64,000 bases of DNA from contig NC_135373.1 of the NCBI RefSeq assembly GCF_049243985.1, positions 98,141,213-98,205,212 on the forward strand, written 5' to 3'. The stretch comes from Paroedura picta. Its lineage: Eukaryota; Chordata; Lepidosauria; Squamata; Gekkonidae. The notes under the pieces were generated by a model, which worked only from the letters and a program-made list of their open reading frames with translations, did not search any database and was not told where the DNA came from. A program made the translations under genes and the position numbers. Shown here one piece after another: positions 43,440 to 54,200 of the stretch; the stretch's first letter is position 1, and the number at the start of each line of letters is the position of its first letter.

Positions 43440-43805
43440 TTCTAAAACTGCTTTGTTTCAGGGTCGTTGGCCTATGCTAAAAGCCCTCCTGGATAACTCA
43501 GTTTTGCATAGTTTGAGGGAAGACAGGAGGGTGGGAGCCTTCCAGACCTCCTTGAGCAGGCCATGCCACAAGATGGACACAACAGAGAATTCATTTGTAT
43601 GGGCAGTTCCTGATTGTGCCTATTTGCAGTATGGCACCTACAGCAGATCTTGCTCCAATGAGCCAAATTGTTGTTGTGGAGCGGGAGGGGGGGGGCTCCC
43701 CACAGAGATGAGGGACTATGGCCATGAAGGGCTTTGCATATGATAGCCAATACCTTGAACTGACCCTTGTAACTGCAAAGTAGTAAATGGAGTGATAGCA
43801 AAATA
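43440..43805 (-). mobile_element. L2-like LINE ORF fragment, minus strand
   Basis: The minus strand reads YKGQFKVLAIICKALHGHSP, matching the FRAQFKVLxLxYKALHG block of L2-like LINE ORFs, then a degraded C-terminus with frame changes. Confidence 0.6.
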
Positions 43806-43829
43806 GGAGTAACATGCATGCTCTTCCTA

Positions 43830-44640
43830 ATTCCTGTGGTATGCTGATGAGACTACCCTCCAGTCAGAAACTAAGGAAGGCCTAGAACAGCTGATTACAA
43901 AGGTCAATGAAGTAAGTAAGAAATTTGGCCTTTTTGTAAACACTGAAAGACAAAAAAAATGATGCCCACTCCAAAAAAAAACAGACATGTCACAATAACA
44001 ATTGATGGTGACAAGATTGAATGCATTCAATAATTCATTTTTCTTGTATCACAAATTTGAATGGCGATTGCAATTATGGAAATAAAACGTTGAATTACTC
44101 TGGGTTGCTCAGCAATGATGAGCTTGAACCGAACATGGAAAAGCAAGGACATTGCCCTAACTACCAAATGTAGATTAGTTAGATCTATCATATTTCCAAT
44201 AGCCATTTATGGGCGTGAAAGTTGGACGATGAACAAATCAGACAAGAGAAGAGTCGATTTATTTGAACTCTGATGTTGGAGAAAGCTTCTGAGGGTTCTG
44301 TGGACAGCAAAAGTCACAAACAAGGAAATAATACCGTGCATAAAGTCTGATATATCTCTGGTAGGCAAAATCACAAAAATCGGGCTCACTTTGGCCATAA
44401 CATGCAATCCAACTCAATGAAGAAAGTAATTATGCTAGGATTTGTCAGTGAAAAAAGGAAACCAGGCCAACAGAGGGTGTGGTGGTTGGATGTAATTGGA
44501 ATGGAGATGGCCAGAACACTGTACAGCTGAGGGAGGTGGTGTAGGATCAAGGATCGTGGCAGTGGCTGTACCATAGGATCGCCAAGAGAAGAGTCGGACA
44601 TGACTGAATGGCTGACAATAACAAGAAGTGTGCAAAGGAT
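43830..44640 (+). mobile_element. Old RTE/BovB-like LINE fragment
   Basis: WYADETTLQSETKEGLEQL corresponds to [18 protein letters not shown] of the copy at 53362; WWLDVIGMEMARTL and gagtcggacatgactgaatg match the RTE C-terminus and tail. Many stops and frame changes show an old copy. Confidence 0.7.
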
Positions 44641-44649
44641 TGCAGCTTT

Positions 44650-45590
44650 TGGATCCTGTCACAGACCACTTTCAGGATGCAAGCCTACACACAGTTACTT
44701 GGGAATAAACCCTTACTGTGGCTTCTAAGTAAACTTGCATAGAATGGGACTGCAGGGCAACAAGCTTAAGTCCTTTCTTGAGGCAGTCAGACTGAAATCA
44801 ATGAATGGGGCACTTACTGTTGCAGGGAGACAGCATGCTGCTCAACTCCTGCAGCTGGTATGAGCGCTATTAAATGTGGAGAAATTGTTTACTGCTGGAG
44901 CACACTAGACAATCTGTTGCATTTGAGATCCAATAGTATTCCAGAACGCCCCCCCCCCACCCCAATATAAAGTAATTCTTCACAGTGATCCAGGACGAGG
45001 CTCCATGGGAGAAGAATGCAGCTGTCTGGTTCTCAGTGCCTCATTCAAAGCAGAGGTGCAGAAGTGGCCAGAACTAAGCGTTGGAACACAGAATCTGGTC
45101 ACGCCCCCACTTGTCTGTGGCATGTGACTCCCATTGCTGGAGTGAGGGGGCACCGGCAGGACAAAGGTGGGTGCCAAATCTCTTCGGCGCAGACTAGCCT
45201 GCGCCCGAAGCTATCCAGCCAGCCATGCACAAACGCAGCCAGGCTGGGACGAGCCTTGGGCTTCGCGGGTTTAAAAGGAGGGCCGGGACACATGCCAGGC
45301 CTCCTTTGCCTCCCACGCTGCCCAGGATTATTGCTGTCTTGCCACTCAGCGCAACTTTTGTGGCCTGCCTTTGTGTCATCTTCATGCCAAGCTAAACGCT
45401 ATGTGTCTGTGCATCCTTTGGGTGCTGGTACTGTCCCTTCCCTACCCAGCAATGCATTTTTGGAAGGTGGGTCAACAGTTCAACCTGATCATTTCTCCAA
45501 AATAGTTTAGATGTTAAACTTGATAAGGCAAAAGCAGGCTGCACAGGAAGCTAAACACTCCCCATGAAAGTATTTTGCAAACCACAGCCA
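44650..45590. other. Spacer upstream of NAGA
   Basis: 44672-44760 resembles a widespread reptile repeat (gcaagcctacacacagttac, ttgggaataaaccc). A C run lies at 44949-44961. The 164-codon ORF at 45016-45510 is GC-biased and has no family likeness. Confidence 0.4.
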
Positions 45591-45593
45591 GAC

Positions 45594-45830
45594 AGGTGTG
45601 AAAATGTATCTTCTTGGTTCTCCTACTTTTATGAAGGCATCAACTCACTTTAGGCAGGCGTGTAGATTGTAAACCCGTCTCTTAGACAATGAGGGCGGGG
45701 TGAGCAGAATGCGGAAGAATGTATATAAGGGGAAGATACATGTTCAGACTTTGAGCAGGCTTTGCTGACATGCTCCCATATATGATAAAGGAGCACTTGG
45801 CGTCCGACTCTGTCTCCAGCTACGGGGGTG
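45594..45830 (+). mobile_element. Possible solo LTR fossil upstream of NAGA
   Basis: A TATA-like gtatataagg at about 45721 is followed roughly 65 bases later by gataaaggagcacttgg and gactctgtctccagctac, an order typical of an LTR. Ends and target duplication were not found, so family and age are open. Confidence 0.3.
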
Positions 45831-45859
45831 TGGCCCTGGGATGCCAGGATCATTATTAA

Positions 45860-46300
45860 AATGCTCGGGCTGTCAGGCCGGAAAACGCGGGCTGGAAGCA
45901 GAGAGATCCCCCCCCCCCCTCGAGACTGAGCGGGGCCGCCCCGTCGACTGTCCTCGGCAGCCTGCACACAGCGGCGCGCTCCCTTCAGCCGTCTGAGTTC
46001 AAAGCGGCCAGCCTAGTCAGGTGACCGGGAGCAGGCGGGGAGCACGTGACTGGCCAAAGGGGGATTCCGGTTGCTATTTCCCCAATCCTAGCATTGCCTG
46101 CGGTTCTGCTGGGGGAGCGCGGCTTTTGCAGGCGCTCTGGTGGGGCCGCTACCCACCGGGGGTCTAGCAGGTTGTTTTGCGCAAAGCCTCCGAGAGGAAC
46201 AGGAGACAGGAGACCAGCCGGGTGAGCTCCGCTCATTGGTGAGTTTTAGGAATGCAAGTCCGCTCGCTCCTTCAAATGCCGCCTTCACTGACGCCTGGAA
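45860..46300 (+). promoter_or_regulatory. NAGA: NAGA CpG island promoter, CLEAR-like E-boxes, probable noncoding exon
   Basis: Dense CpG stretch 5 kb upstream of the coding start. GTCAGGTGAC at 46016-46025 (one mismatch to the CLEAR palindrome GTCACGTGAC) and AGCACGTGAC at 46041-46050 (perfect CACGTGAC core) are 15 bases apart. CLEAR sites bind TFEB/TFE3, which drive lysosomal genes, so they fit NAGA. Two good donors, CCGG|GTGAGC (exon end 46221) and ATTG|GTGAGT (exon end 46238), suggest a noncoding first exon spliced to the acceptor near 51092. There is no TATA box close by. Confidence 0.6.
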
Positions 46301-46384
46301 AAGTTCTGCTAGCAATCGGGAGGTTGTTGAGCTGTTCCCTGTACTCTCTTAGGGTGCCTATATGGAGCTCACTCTGCATGTAGG

Positions 46385-46500
46385 ACCCGATCTGGATAGG
46401 CCAGACATGGTCGGCCCTGGCTAGCCCTTGGAAGGGAGACTGCTAAGGAATACCAGGGTCGTGGCAGTCAGACAATGTTAGGATATCCCATCAGTATTAC
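46385..46500 (+). mobile_element. 5S-rRNA-derived SINE, partial
   Basis: tggtcggccctggctagccc, ttggaagggagactgctaag and gaataccagggtcgtggcag match the 5S-like middle of the family (compare 55805-56030 minus). Confidence 0.65.
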
Positions 46501-46509
46501 ACACATGTC

Positions 46510-47800
46510 ATTCGATAAATAAATAAATCTTCCTATAGGGTGACTATATAGGGAAATAGTCGCCTTTAGTCACCTGTTGTTGAAAGAGTGAAATAGTGCC
46601 TCTGGAAGATGGAAGATTTACATGTAATGTTACCCCACCCCTTTATTTTTGGTTGCCTTTCTCTCGAACGGTGGCATCCACCCATGATGCATCATGCTTT
46701 TATCCAGCAAACTGTTTGCTAACTTTTAGTTAGATATGGATTTTCAGGTAGGCTGCCTTGTTGCAATGGCAGCAGTCACTTCATGGAAGCCAGAGAAGCA
46801 TGTTCTTTAGCTGGGTATCCATTTGCTTTGAATGGTGGCTGTAATTTGGTGAGTTATTCCAACACCCTGGAGAGTTCAGACAGTGTCACAGCCCCTGAGT
46901 GGAGTGGATCTCTGGTCTGTGCTTAGTCCCTCCCTGAAGGATGATAAAGTCAAATGTTTATGTTGAGGCACTTCATTCTCTCTCTCTCCCCCCCCCCCCC
47001 AGGACTCCTTCAGACATGCAGAATAAGCCAGTGTTTGTGTTTACTTCTAATTTGTTGTGTTAGTTTGTTTCTGGGGCACCTGGGTTCCTAGTCAAGAAAA
47101 AACTGTGGTTCAGAATCCTGATTACTAGGCAAGAATATCATCTCAGAGTATTAATGCAATTGGAGACCTGTCAGCAGCGTCAGAGAAGAAGTGTTTGCAC
47201 CCAGCAAGTATCCTGGTCGCAACCAAATCTATTTTTGGTGTAAAGAGGCATGGGCTACTCTTTAGATTCCATCAAATTCCTAAGAATCCTGTTTCAGCAA
47301 GACGAGAGCATTCTAAGTAATAATGAGATCTCTTTCATCCCTTCCTGTTTTTAATAATTTCTGGCTAGTATTTCTTTCTAAAATAAATGTGTAAATGAAA
47401 ATGTAAATAGGAAAAGCCCAGCTGGAGAAATGCATGGTTGGCAATTAATCGGAAAGATGCCCCTCCCACTAATTCTTTTTCCAAAACTGTTAAAAGTTCT
47501 GAGCCACCCATTTCAGAATGCACAGTGCAGGGGCTGGGTTAACAAAATACCTTTTGCTGGCAGGGAATGTAATGTTCTTGATAGTATTAAGATAAAGCTT
47601 ACAAAAAAAAGATAATGTGGAAATCCCGTAGGCTGAAAACATTGCTCATATTCCTTCTTAGAATACTGATGGAACATACAGATTTTCCTAAGAAGCATAT
47701 AAAGGTTTCCTCATTGTGTGCATTTTAAAGTGCATTCTCTGAGAAAGTAGCCATCATTCCATGTGCACATGTTGCTTGGAAGTGATTGGGCAAGGCAGAT
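46510..47800. other. NAGA 5' intron (inferred), nothing recognised
   Basis: No exon or clear repeat. A (CT)n then poly-C tract lies at 46977-47002. Confidence 0.4.
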
Positions 47801-47809
47801 CCTGTACAG

Positions 47810-47945
47810 CAGGGGTAGTCAAACTGCAGCCCTCCAGATGTCCATGGACTACAATTCCCAGGAGCCCCTGCCAGCATTCGCTGGCAGGGGCTCCTGGGAA
47901 TTGTAGTCCATGGACATCTGGAGGTCCACAGTTTGACTACCCCTG
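47810..47945. mobile_element. Fold-back hAT MITE, copy 2
   Basis: Near-perfect palindrome with ends CAGGGGTAGTCAAACTGCAG, loop near 47878. The duplication CTGTACAG/CTGTACAC at 47802-47809 and 47946-47953 differs in the last base. Each arm carries ACTACAATTCCCAGGAG. Confidence 0.88.
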
Positions 47946-47956
47946 CTGTACACCAT

Positions 47957-48220
47957 GGTGTAGAGCCACCTGGGATAAGCGTGGTGGCCTCTAATTGGAA
48001 CCGGATTTAATTCCCCACTACTCCACCTGGAGCCAGTTGGGTGACCTTGGGCTAGTCACAGTTCTCTTAAGGCTGTTCTTGCAGAGCAGTTCTGTTAGAG
48101 CTCTCTCTGCCCCACCCACCTCACAGGGTCTATGCTATGGGGAGAGAAAGGGAAAGGGAATGTGTAAGCCACTTTGGGATTACTTTAGGTAGTGAAAAGC
48201 AGATTATTACAAAAAAACAG
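47957..48220 (+). mobile_element. tRNA-derived CORE/MIR-like SINE
   Basis: aaccggatttaattccccac (B-box-like), gtgaccttgggctagtcaca, ctctgccccacccacctcac and aagccactttgggatt define the family; degraded head. Confidence 0.7.
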
Positions 48221-48422
48221 CTCTTGTTTATAATTTCCCTCCTTGCCCAATTGTATTATTTACCAAGATAGCAGAAGAAAGGACCATACTGTAAGGAAAG
48301 CTGGCTAATCTAAGCTGTCGGCAGTGAGGGAAAAATACATTCATGCCACCATTATGGTTATCTCTGCGGGAGGGCAGGTCACACATGCCAGAGTCTAGGC
48401 CCTCCTCACCATGAAACAAGCA

Positions 48423-48475
48423 GCCATCACTGAAGGAGAGAAGGCAGTGGCCATCACTGAAGGAGAGAAGGCACC
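48423..48475. repeat. Two-copy tandem repeat, 27-bp period
   Basis: gccatcactgaaggagagaa occurs twice in tandem, separated by gtg. It is a local duplication of no known role. Confidence 0.7.
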
Positions 48476-48733
48476 CTTCCATCATACCTAGGCCCAAACC
48501 CAGTCAAAAAACCACATCCCCAGCATTAAATTGCCTGGAATGTAATTTAATTGCTGTTTACTACTTTGTGGCTGAAAGTCGGATGAACAATATAGCAAGC
48601 GTCTCTTTCCTACACCCTGGAAGTCTCTCTGTGTAGGTAAAAAGTACATGAAATGTTTGAATCCCTGATCTGTTGGTACTCAGCCACTTTTTTTCAGGAT
48701 TTTGGATTTTGGCATCTGCTGTACTCACTGCTG

Positions 48734-49141
48734 TGAAAGTTGGACATTAAGGAAGGCCGAGCATCAAAGAACTGAGGCTTTTGAATTTTGGAGAAGACTC
48801 TTGCGAGTCCCTTGGACTGCAAGGCGAACAAACCGGTCAGTCCTAGAGGAGATCAGCCCTGACTGCTCCCTTAGAAGGCCAGAACCTGAAGATGAAACTC
48901 AAATACTTCGGCCACTTCATGAGAAGGAAGGACTCCCTGGAGAAGAGCCTAATGCTGGGAGCGATCGAGGGCAAAAGAAGAAGGGGACAACAGAGAATGA
49001 GGTGGCTGGATGGAGTCACTGAAGCAGTCGGTGCAAACTTAGATGGACTCCGGGGAATGGTAGAGGACAGGAAGGCCTGGAGGATCATTGTCCATGGGGT
49101 CACGATGGGTCGGACACGACTTCGCAGCTAACAAAAACATC
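48734..49141 (+). mobile_element. BovB (RTE) LINE, 5'-truncated, with target-site duplication
   Basis: Plus strand encodes the BovB ORF C-terminus: [37 protein letters not shown] and EDRKAWRIIVHGVT, then tcggacacgacttcgcagct. A perfect 13-bp duplication GTACTCACTGCTG lies at 48721-48733 and 49142-49154. It inserted in the inferred NAGA 5' intron. Confidence 0.92.
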
Positions 49142-49404
49142 GTACTCACTGCTGGTATCTTGGGAGGCATTTCCTTGGAGAAAGAGATCCTGGGTGACAG
49201 GGTCTTATGGCAGTGCTGTCAAAATGAAAGATGTTTGCCTGCACTGCTTGCTTTCCTGTGTCAATTGTAGGGATGAGATCAAGCCCAACTGCATAGGTGA
49301 TCCAAGCACTTGCTTGAATCGACAGCATGTCTATCAAGTTGGGTGTCATATAAACTGTGTGCACGACGTTTCAGAGCATGCTGCAGCATAGCCTAAAAAA
49401 TGTC

Positions 49405-49890
49405 TTATTTATTTATCTATTTATTTATTAATCTATTTATTTATTAATCTATTTATATATTTATTAATTTATTTATTTATTATATTTCTATACTGTCCTC
49501 CCCGGAGGCTCAGGGCGGTTTACATAAAACATATAAACAATACAATAAACAATCTATAACATATAAATGACTGTAACATTAATACTACGGAACTGTGGGA
49601 GTTCAGGCAGGGCTCTGATCTCTTTAGGGCGCTCATTCCACTAGGTGGGGGCCTGTACAGAGAAGGCTCTGGCCCTTGTTAAGGTCCGCCGTGCGTCTTT
49701 GGGGCCAAAAGCTGAGAATACACTTCCCCAGGCAGTGCTGGTGATGCTGATGAATCCACAGTGCCATAGGCCCTTGGATGAAAGCTCCTTCAGGCTCACA
49801 GGAGGGTCTCTCTTTGCCAGCATCAATAACAAGAAGAGAAGATCCATCACTGCACAAAAGCACGGCAACCAAATAAAGTGGTTTCAGTCC
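49405..49890 (-). mobile_element. LINE 3' end (L2-like), minus strand, with (TTTA)n
   Basis: A long TTTA-type microsatellite (49405-49482), then ggaggctcagggcggtttac, and further on gcgctcattccactaggtgg and agagaaggctctggcccttg, which are the tail and coding end of the family on the minus strand. Confidence 0.65.
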
Positions 49891-49899
49891 CTTGCTGAT

Positions 49900-51090
49900 A
49901 TTGGGAGTATTGGTCAGTTAGGGGAATTTGTCACCAAAGCGGCCTGGTTTGGGATGAAAAAAGAATGTAAAATGCCCTCATATCCACAATGGTAAATGCT
50001 GGCTTGCTTTGAGTATGTGCAGTGAGAAGGAGTTCCTATCTCTTGTTTTATGTTAGCTCAGTTCCTCAGCCCAGGCTTGAAACTGGTCTCCTTGTGCCTA
50101 ATCACCTCTAAAGAGTAAGGATTGCCTTTATGTAACCAGGCAGAAGAAGCTTTTCTAAGAGCATACTTCTTAGGCCATAAATGACCAATTCTGGTATTGG
50201 AGAGAGCAGGAGGGTTAGTAAGCATGCTGTGGCCCAGTAACTTTGGTGTGTGTTTGTATCACTACCTGCATCCCGAGCCATCCCACTGCAGAGCACAAGT
50301 CACGAGCGAACTTGGGCACCTGGTCCACTTGGAGGTGTCTATTGAAAACACTTCCAAGTAACAGTGTCCACATACATTCAGAAGCCTGATGTAGCATTCT
50401 GAAATCAGGGTTACATTAGGCAGCAGCGAAGTTGCTTTGCTCCATTCCCACAACCTTTCTGAGCTCTCTCAGGACTGATGTCAAGAAAGGTACAGCGTGA
50501 GACAGATGGAAAGGAGATATCTGATGGAAAGGAGATATCCAGAGCAATGGTGGCCAACCTTTTGGGCAAGTGTGCCATTCTTACGCATGTTAGGCAACCC
50601 CTCTGCCTTGAAGTGGAATTGCCCATTCTCTGCCAAGGGAAGGAAAAGGCAGCTGTGCAGCTCAGGGTAGGCAGGCAGAAGAGTAAGTCTGCTTTTATGC
50701 TTCTGCTACTCCTGCAGACTAGCCTGCTCCTCCTGTTCAAATGGGCCATAAACACCTGTTGCCTGTGCCCACATTTTAGGCTGCCCATCCGTCCTACTGA
50801 GTTTCTGCAGTGTTTGCCTCTGTTACCTGTACGGAGATTAAAAATGGGAGAGGAGGAAGACTTAAGTATAGTGCCAAAAAATGGTGGTGGCAAGTGATGC
50901 CACTCTGATAGGAATTGAGTCCCTGGTTTCCGAATGCAATTTTGAAAAGTACTGAACAAAAGACTGGGCAGTGCAAGGGACTATGGAAGTGAATGGAAAT
51001 AATGCCTAGCTTGTTACTTGAGTTATAGACAAGGCACGCTGGGAGATGGATCTCTTACTGGAAGGTACAGTTTTGTCACCTCTGTCTTCA
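49900..51090. other. NAGA 5' intron (inferred), nothing certain
   Basis: The 182-codon minus ORF at 50411-50959 and the 139-codon plus ORF at 50478-50897 overlap and show no family likeness. 50540-50570 (caatggtggccaaccttttg) resembles a hAT end. A 20-bp tandem duplication lies at 50502-50538. Confidence 0.4.
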
Positions 51091-51114
51091 GCAGCTATCC
51101 ATCACTCTGTGGCC

Positions 51115-51269
51115 ATGAAGCTGGTAGCCTCCGTCTTCGTACTGGCTCTAGCCTCCTTCTGCCAGGCTCTAGAGAATGGGCTCATGAGAACACCCCCAAT
51201 GGGTTGGCTTGCATGGGAGCGATTTCGTTGTAATATTGACTGCAAGGATGATCCTCAGAATTGCATCAG
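51115..51269 (+). CDS. NAGA: NAGA coding exon 1 (signal peptide, barrel start)
   Basis: ATG in context gccATGA. It encodes [18 protein letters not shown] (signal peptide) then [19 protein letters not shown], and ends NCIS with the serine codon split. Donor CAG|GTAAGT. An in-frame ATG at 51046 is rejected because an acceptor-like tctgtcttcag ends near 51092, between the two. Confidence 0.94.
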
Positions 51270-54200
51270 GTAAGTAAAAGAATGATGAAGACAATGCAGC
51301 TCAAGCAAGTTCAGCTCTGTTGTGTGGAATGCTCAGTGTTACCTTTTCTCCTGCCAGGGGCTACAGGTCGGCTTTTCGCTTTTGAACTATCTGAATATCC
51401 TCCAGCTGTTTTCCATTCCTCAGAATGTTTTTTCTTCACAGCCCACTGCAGCTTCTCCTGCACAAAAATATCCTGGCCACAGTGAGCCATACTGTTGTAA
51501 CATCTGGGCTGGATTGCTACAATGTACCCTTGAAAATTGTTCAGAAATGTCAACTGGTTGAGAATGTGGCCCCTAGATTACTAACGAGAGCATGTCAGTT
51601 TGTTTGCATCATACCAGGGTAAAAGATCTGCACTGACTGGCAGTACCTTCCCAAGTACAATTCAAGAAACAGATTTTGACCTGTGGAGCCTCAAAGGTCT
51701 TGGGGCCTCAGCAGTGGCAATTCACGTGACTTTGCTGATTAGAATCATAGAGTTGGAAGGGGCCATGCAGGCCATCTAGTCCAACCCCCTGCTCAACGCA
51801 GGATCAGCCCTAAGCATCCTAAAGCATCCAACAAAAGTGTGTATCCAACCTTTGCTTGAAGACTGCCAGATTGAGACCACTGCTGCCCCTTCTCCACCCA
51901 GGAAGACAGAAAAGCTAATGCTTGTTGCCTCTTCATTTCTCCCCAAGCCTTTCTAAAACCAGCATGCACGAGCTGGCTAAGATTCACAAGAAGAAGGGAT
52001 CACACAAGATTTTGGGAAGCCCTAAAGAGGTTGCTGTGCTGCCGAGACACTGGGGGCGGGGGGAGATTGGGAGTTAGTTCTTTCAGCTCCTAGTGCAGAG
52101 GCAGCAGCAAGGTAGGTACAAGGAACAGAGGGGTAGGGAAGAGGTTGCAGTCCCCCAAAATATCACCTCATGGATGAGCTGACTTGGACCACAGCACTTG
52201 AGGAGCCATCTTCTTTCTTGGATACTTCTCAGCCCGCTAAGATCTAGCTCGCAGCAATCAGTAGGAGGACTTTCCAAGCGGTGGTGCCCTCTTTCTTTTT
52301 TCCCTCCTTGAACAGCAGATCCTAAAAGGCAGTTTTTTGCTTCTTGTTGGGTTGCAGAATGCCTGGCTATGGAATGAGGGGGTGCCAAAATGGGCCCTTG
52401 CCTGGAACGTTCTGCACTAGGATCTTATAGCTGAGATCAGCAATTGCTGTTTGGGCCACTTCGTTCAGTTTTTAGCATGAACCTATATCGTTTGCACAAA
52501 CATAATAGTATGTGTACCAGTACATGGGACATAGGTTATATGCACTGTTGTATACGCAAGGCAGATACAGGGTAGTTCTCAAATAATCATAGCTCCCTCT
52601 GGTTTGTTTCTGTACCAAAAGGTCTATGGATTTGCAGTGAAGCAGCCCCTAGTTAATGATTTCATTCCCTTATTAGTGCCATTGCTTAAACAAATGGGAA
52701 CTTCTTGTGAATTTGCAGTGAGGGGGTTTCTGTGGGGAGGGAGGGAAAACAATTTCTAGGACACTTGGAAGCAGACTGCACTGGAAGGAGATAGGCTTGC
52801 CATCTTGAGGGAGAACTGGCAATAGCAAGTACCCGAAGTATATTTCAATACAGTGGGAAGCTCTGTAGGATCGCTGGGGTTGAACCTCTCATGTTTCATA
52901 TTGCCTCAAATAGTTTAAGGTGACTTCAGCTTTAAAAACAAAAAAAACCTTTCTGTTTTCAGTGAAAAGCTGTTCATAGAAATGGCCAACTGCCTGGTGA
53001 CCGATGGCTGGAAGGATTTGGGCTATGTGTATGTGAACATAGACGACTGCTGGATGGCAAAAGAGCGGGATGCCAAAGGACAACTGGTTCCAGATCCTGA
53101 GAGGTTTCCTAGTGGGATCAAAGCCTTAGCGGATTACGTGAGTGGACTCTTCTAGTGGAGAAGCCAGGTCTAGGTGGCCTCATCTTTGTGTGTGTGTTTT
53201 TAAAGTCTCTGTTGAGGCATGAGCCGGTGGGAGGATTAAGCAGTGCAAACACTGGGCTCCTAAAGAATGACTCCTTAAAGGATTAAGGGCTATAAGATAC
53301 TTAATCCTTTAAGGAGTCATGCTTTAGGAGCCCAGTGTTTGCACTGCTATAAGGTATAAGGAATCACTGATTGGTTCAAAATTGAGAAAGGAGTTCGGCA
53401 AGGCTGTATACTGTCGCCTTGCCTATTTAACTTGTATGCAGAGCACATCATGAGAAAGGCGGGATTAGAGGAGTCACAAATTGGGATCAAGATTGCAGGG
53501 AGAAATATCAACAACCTCAGATATGCAGATGATACCACTCTAATGGCAGAAAGTGAAGAGGAACTAAAGAGCCTGTTGATGCGGGTGAAGGAGGAGAGTG
53601 CAAACGTTGGCATGAAACTCAACATCAAGAAAACAAAGATCATGGCATCCAGCCCTCTCAATTCCTGGCAAATAGATGGGGAAGAAATGGAGGTAGTGAC
53701 AGATTTTATTTTCCTGGGCTCCAAGATCACTGCAGCTGGGGACTGCAGCAAAGAAATTAAAAGACGCTTGCTCCTGGGGAGGAAAGCTATGGCAAATCTA
53801 GACAGCATCCTAAAAAGCAGAGACATCACCCTGCCAACAAAAGTGCGTTTAGTCAAGGCTATGGTATTCCAAGTTGCAATGTATGGCTGCGAAAGTTGGA
53901 CCATAAGGAAGGCCGAGCGTCAAAGAATTGAGGCTTTTGAACTCTGGTGCTGGAGAAGACTCTTGCGAGTCCCTTGGACTGCAAAGTGAACAAACCAGTC
54001 AGTTCTAGAGGAGATCAGCCCGGACTGCTCCTTAGAAGGCCAGATCCTGAAGATGAAACTCAAATACTTTGGCCACCTCATGAGAAGGAAGGACTCCCTG
54101 GAGAAGAGCCTAATGCTGGGAGCGATTGAGGGCAAAAGAAGTAGGGGACGACAGAGAATGAGGTGGCTGGATGGAGTCACTGAAGCAGTAGGTGCAAACT

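Noticed and set aside
49405-49482. CRISPR-like regular repeats.
   Set aside because: Simple TTTA microsatellite at a LINE tail in a vertebrate genome; no spacer pattern and no cas genes anywhere.
50411-50959. 182-codon minus ORF and overlapping 139-codon plus ORF.
   Set aside because: Shadows of each other, within the NAGA 5' intron, without motifs.
51046-51114. Upstream in-frame ATG for NAGA (MDLLLEGTV...).
   Set aside because: A pyrimidine tract and AG near 51092 lie between it and the signal peptide, and the extension would hide the signal peptide.
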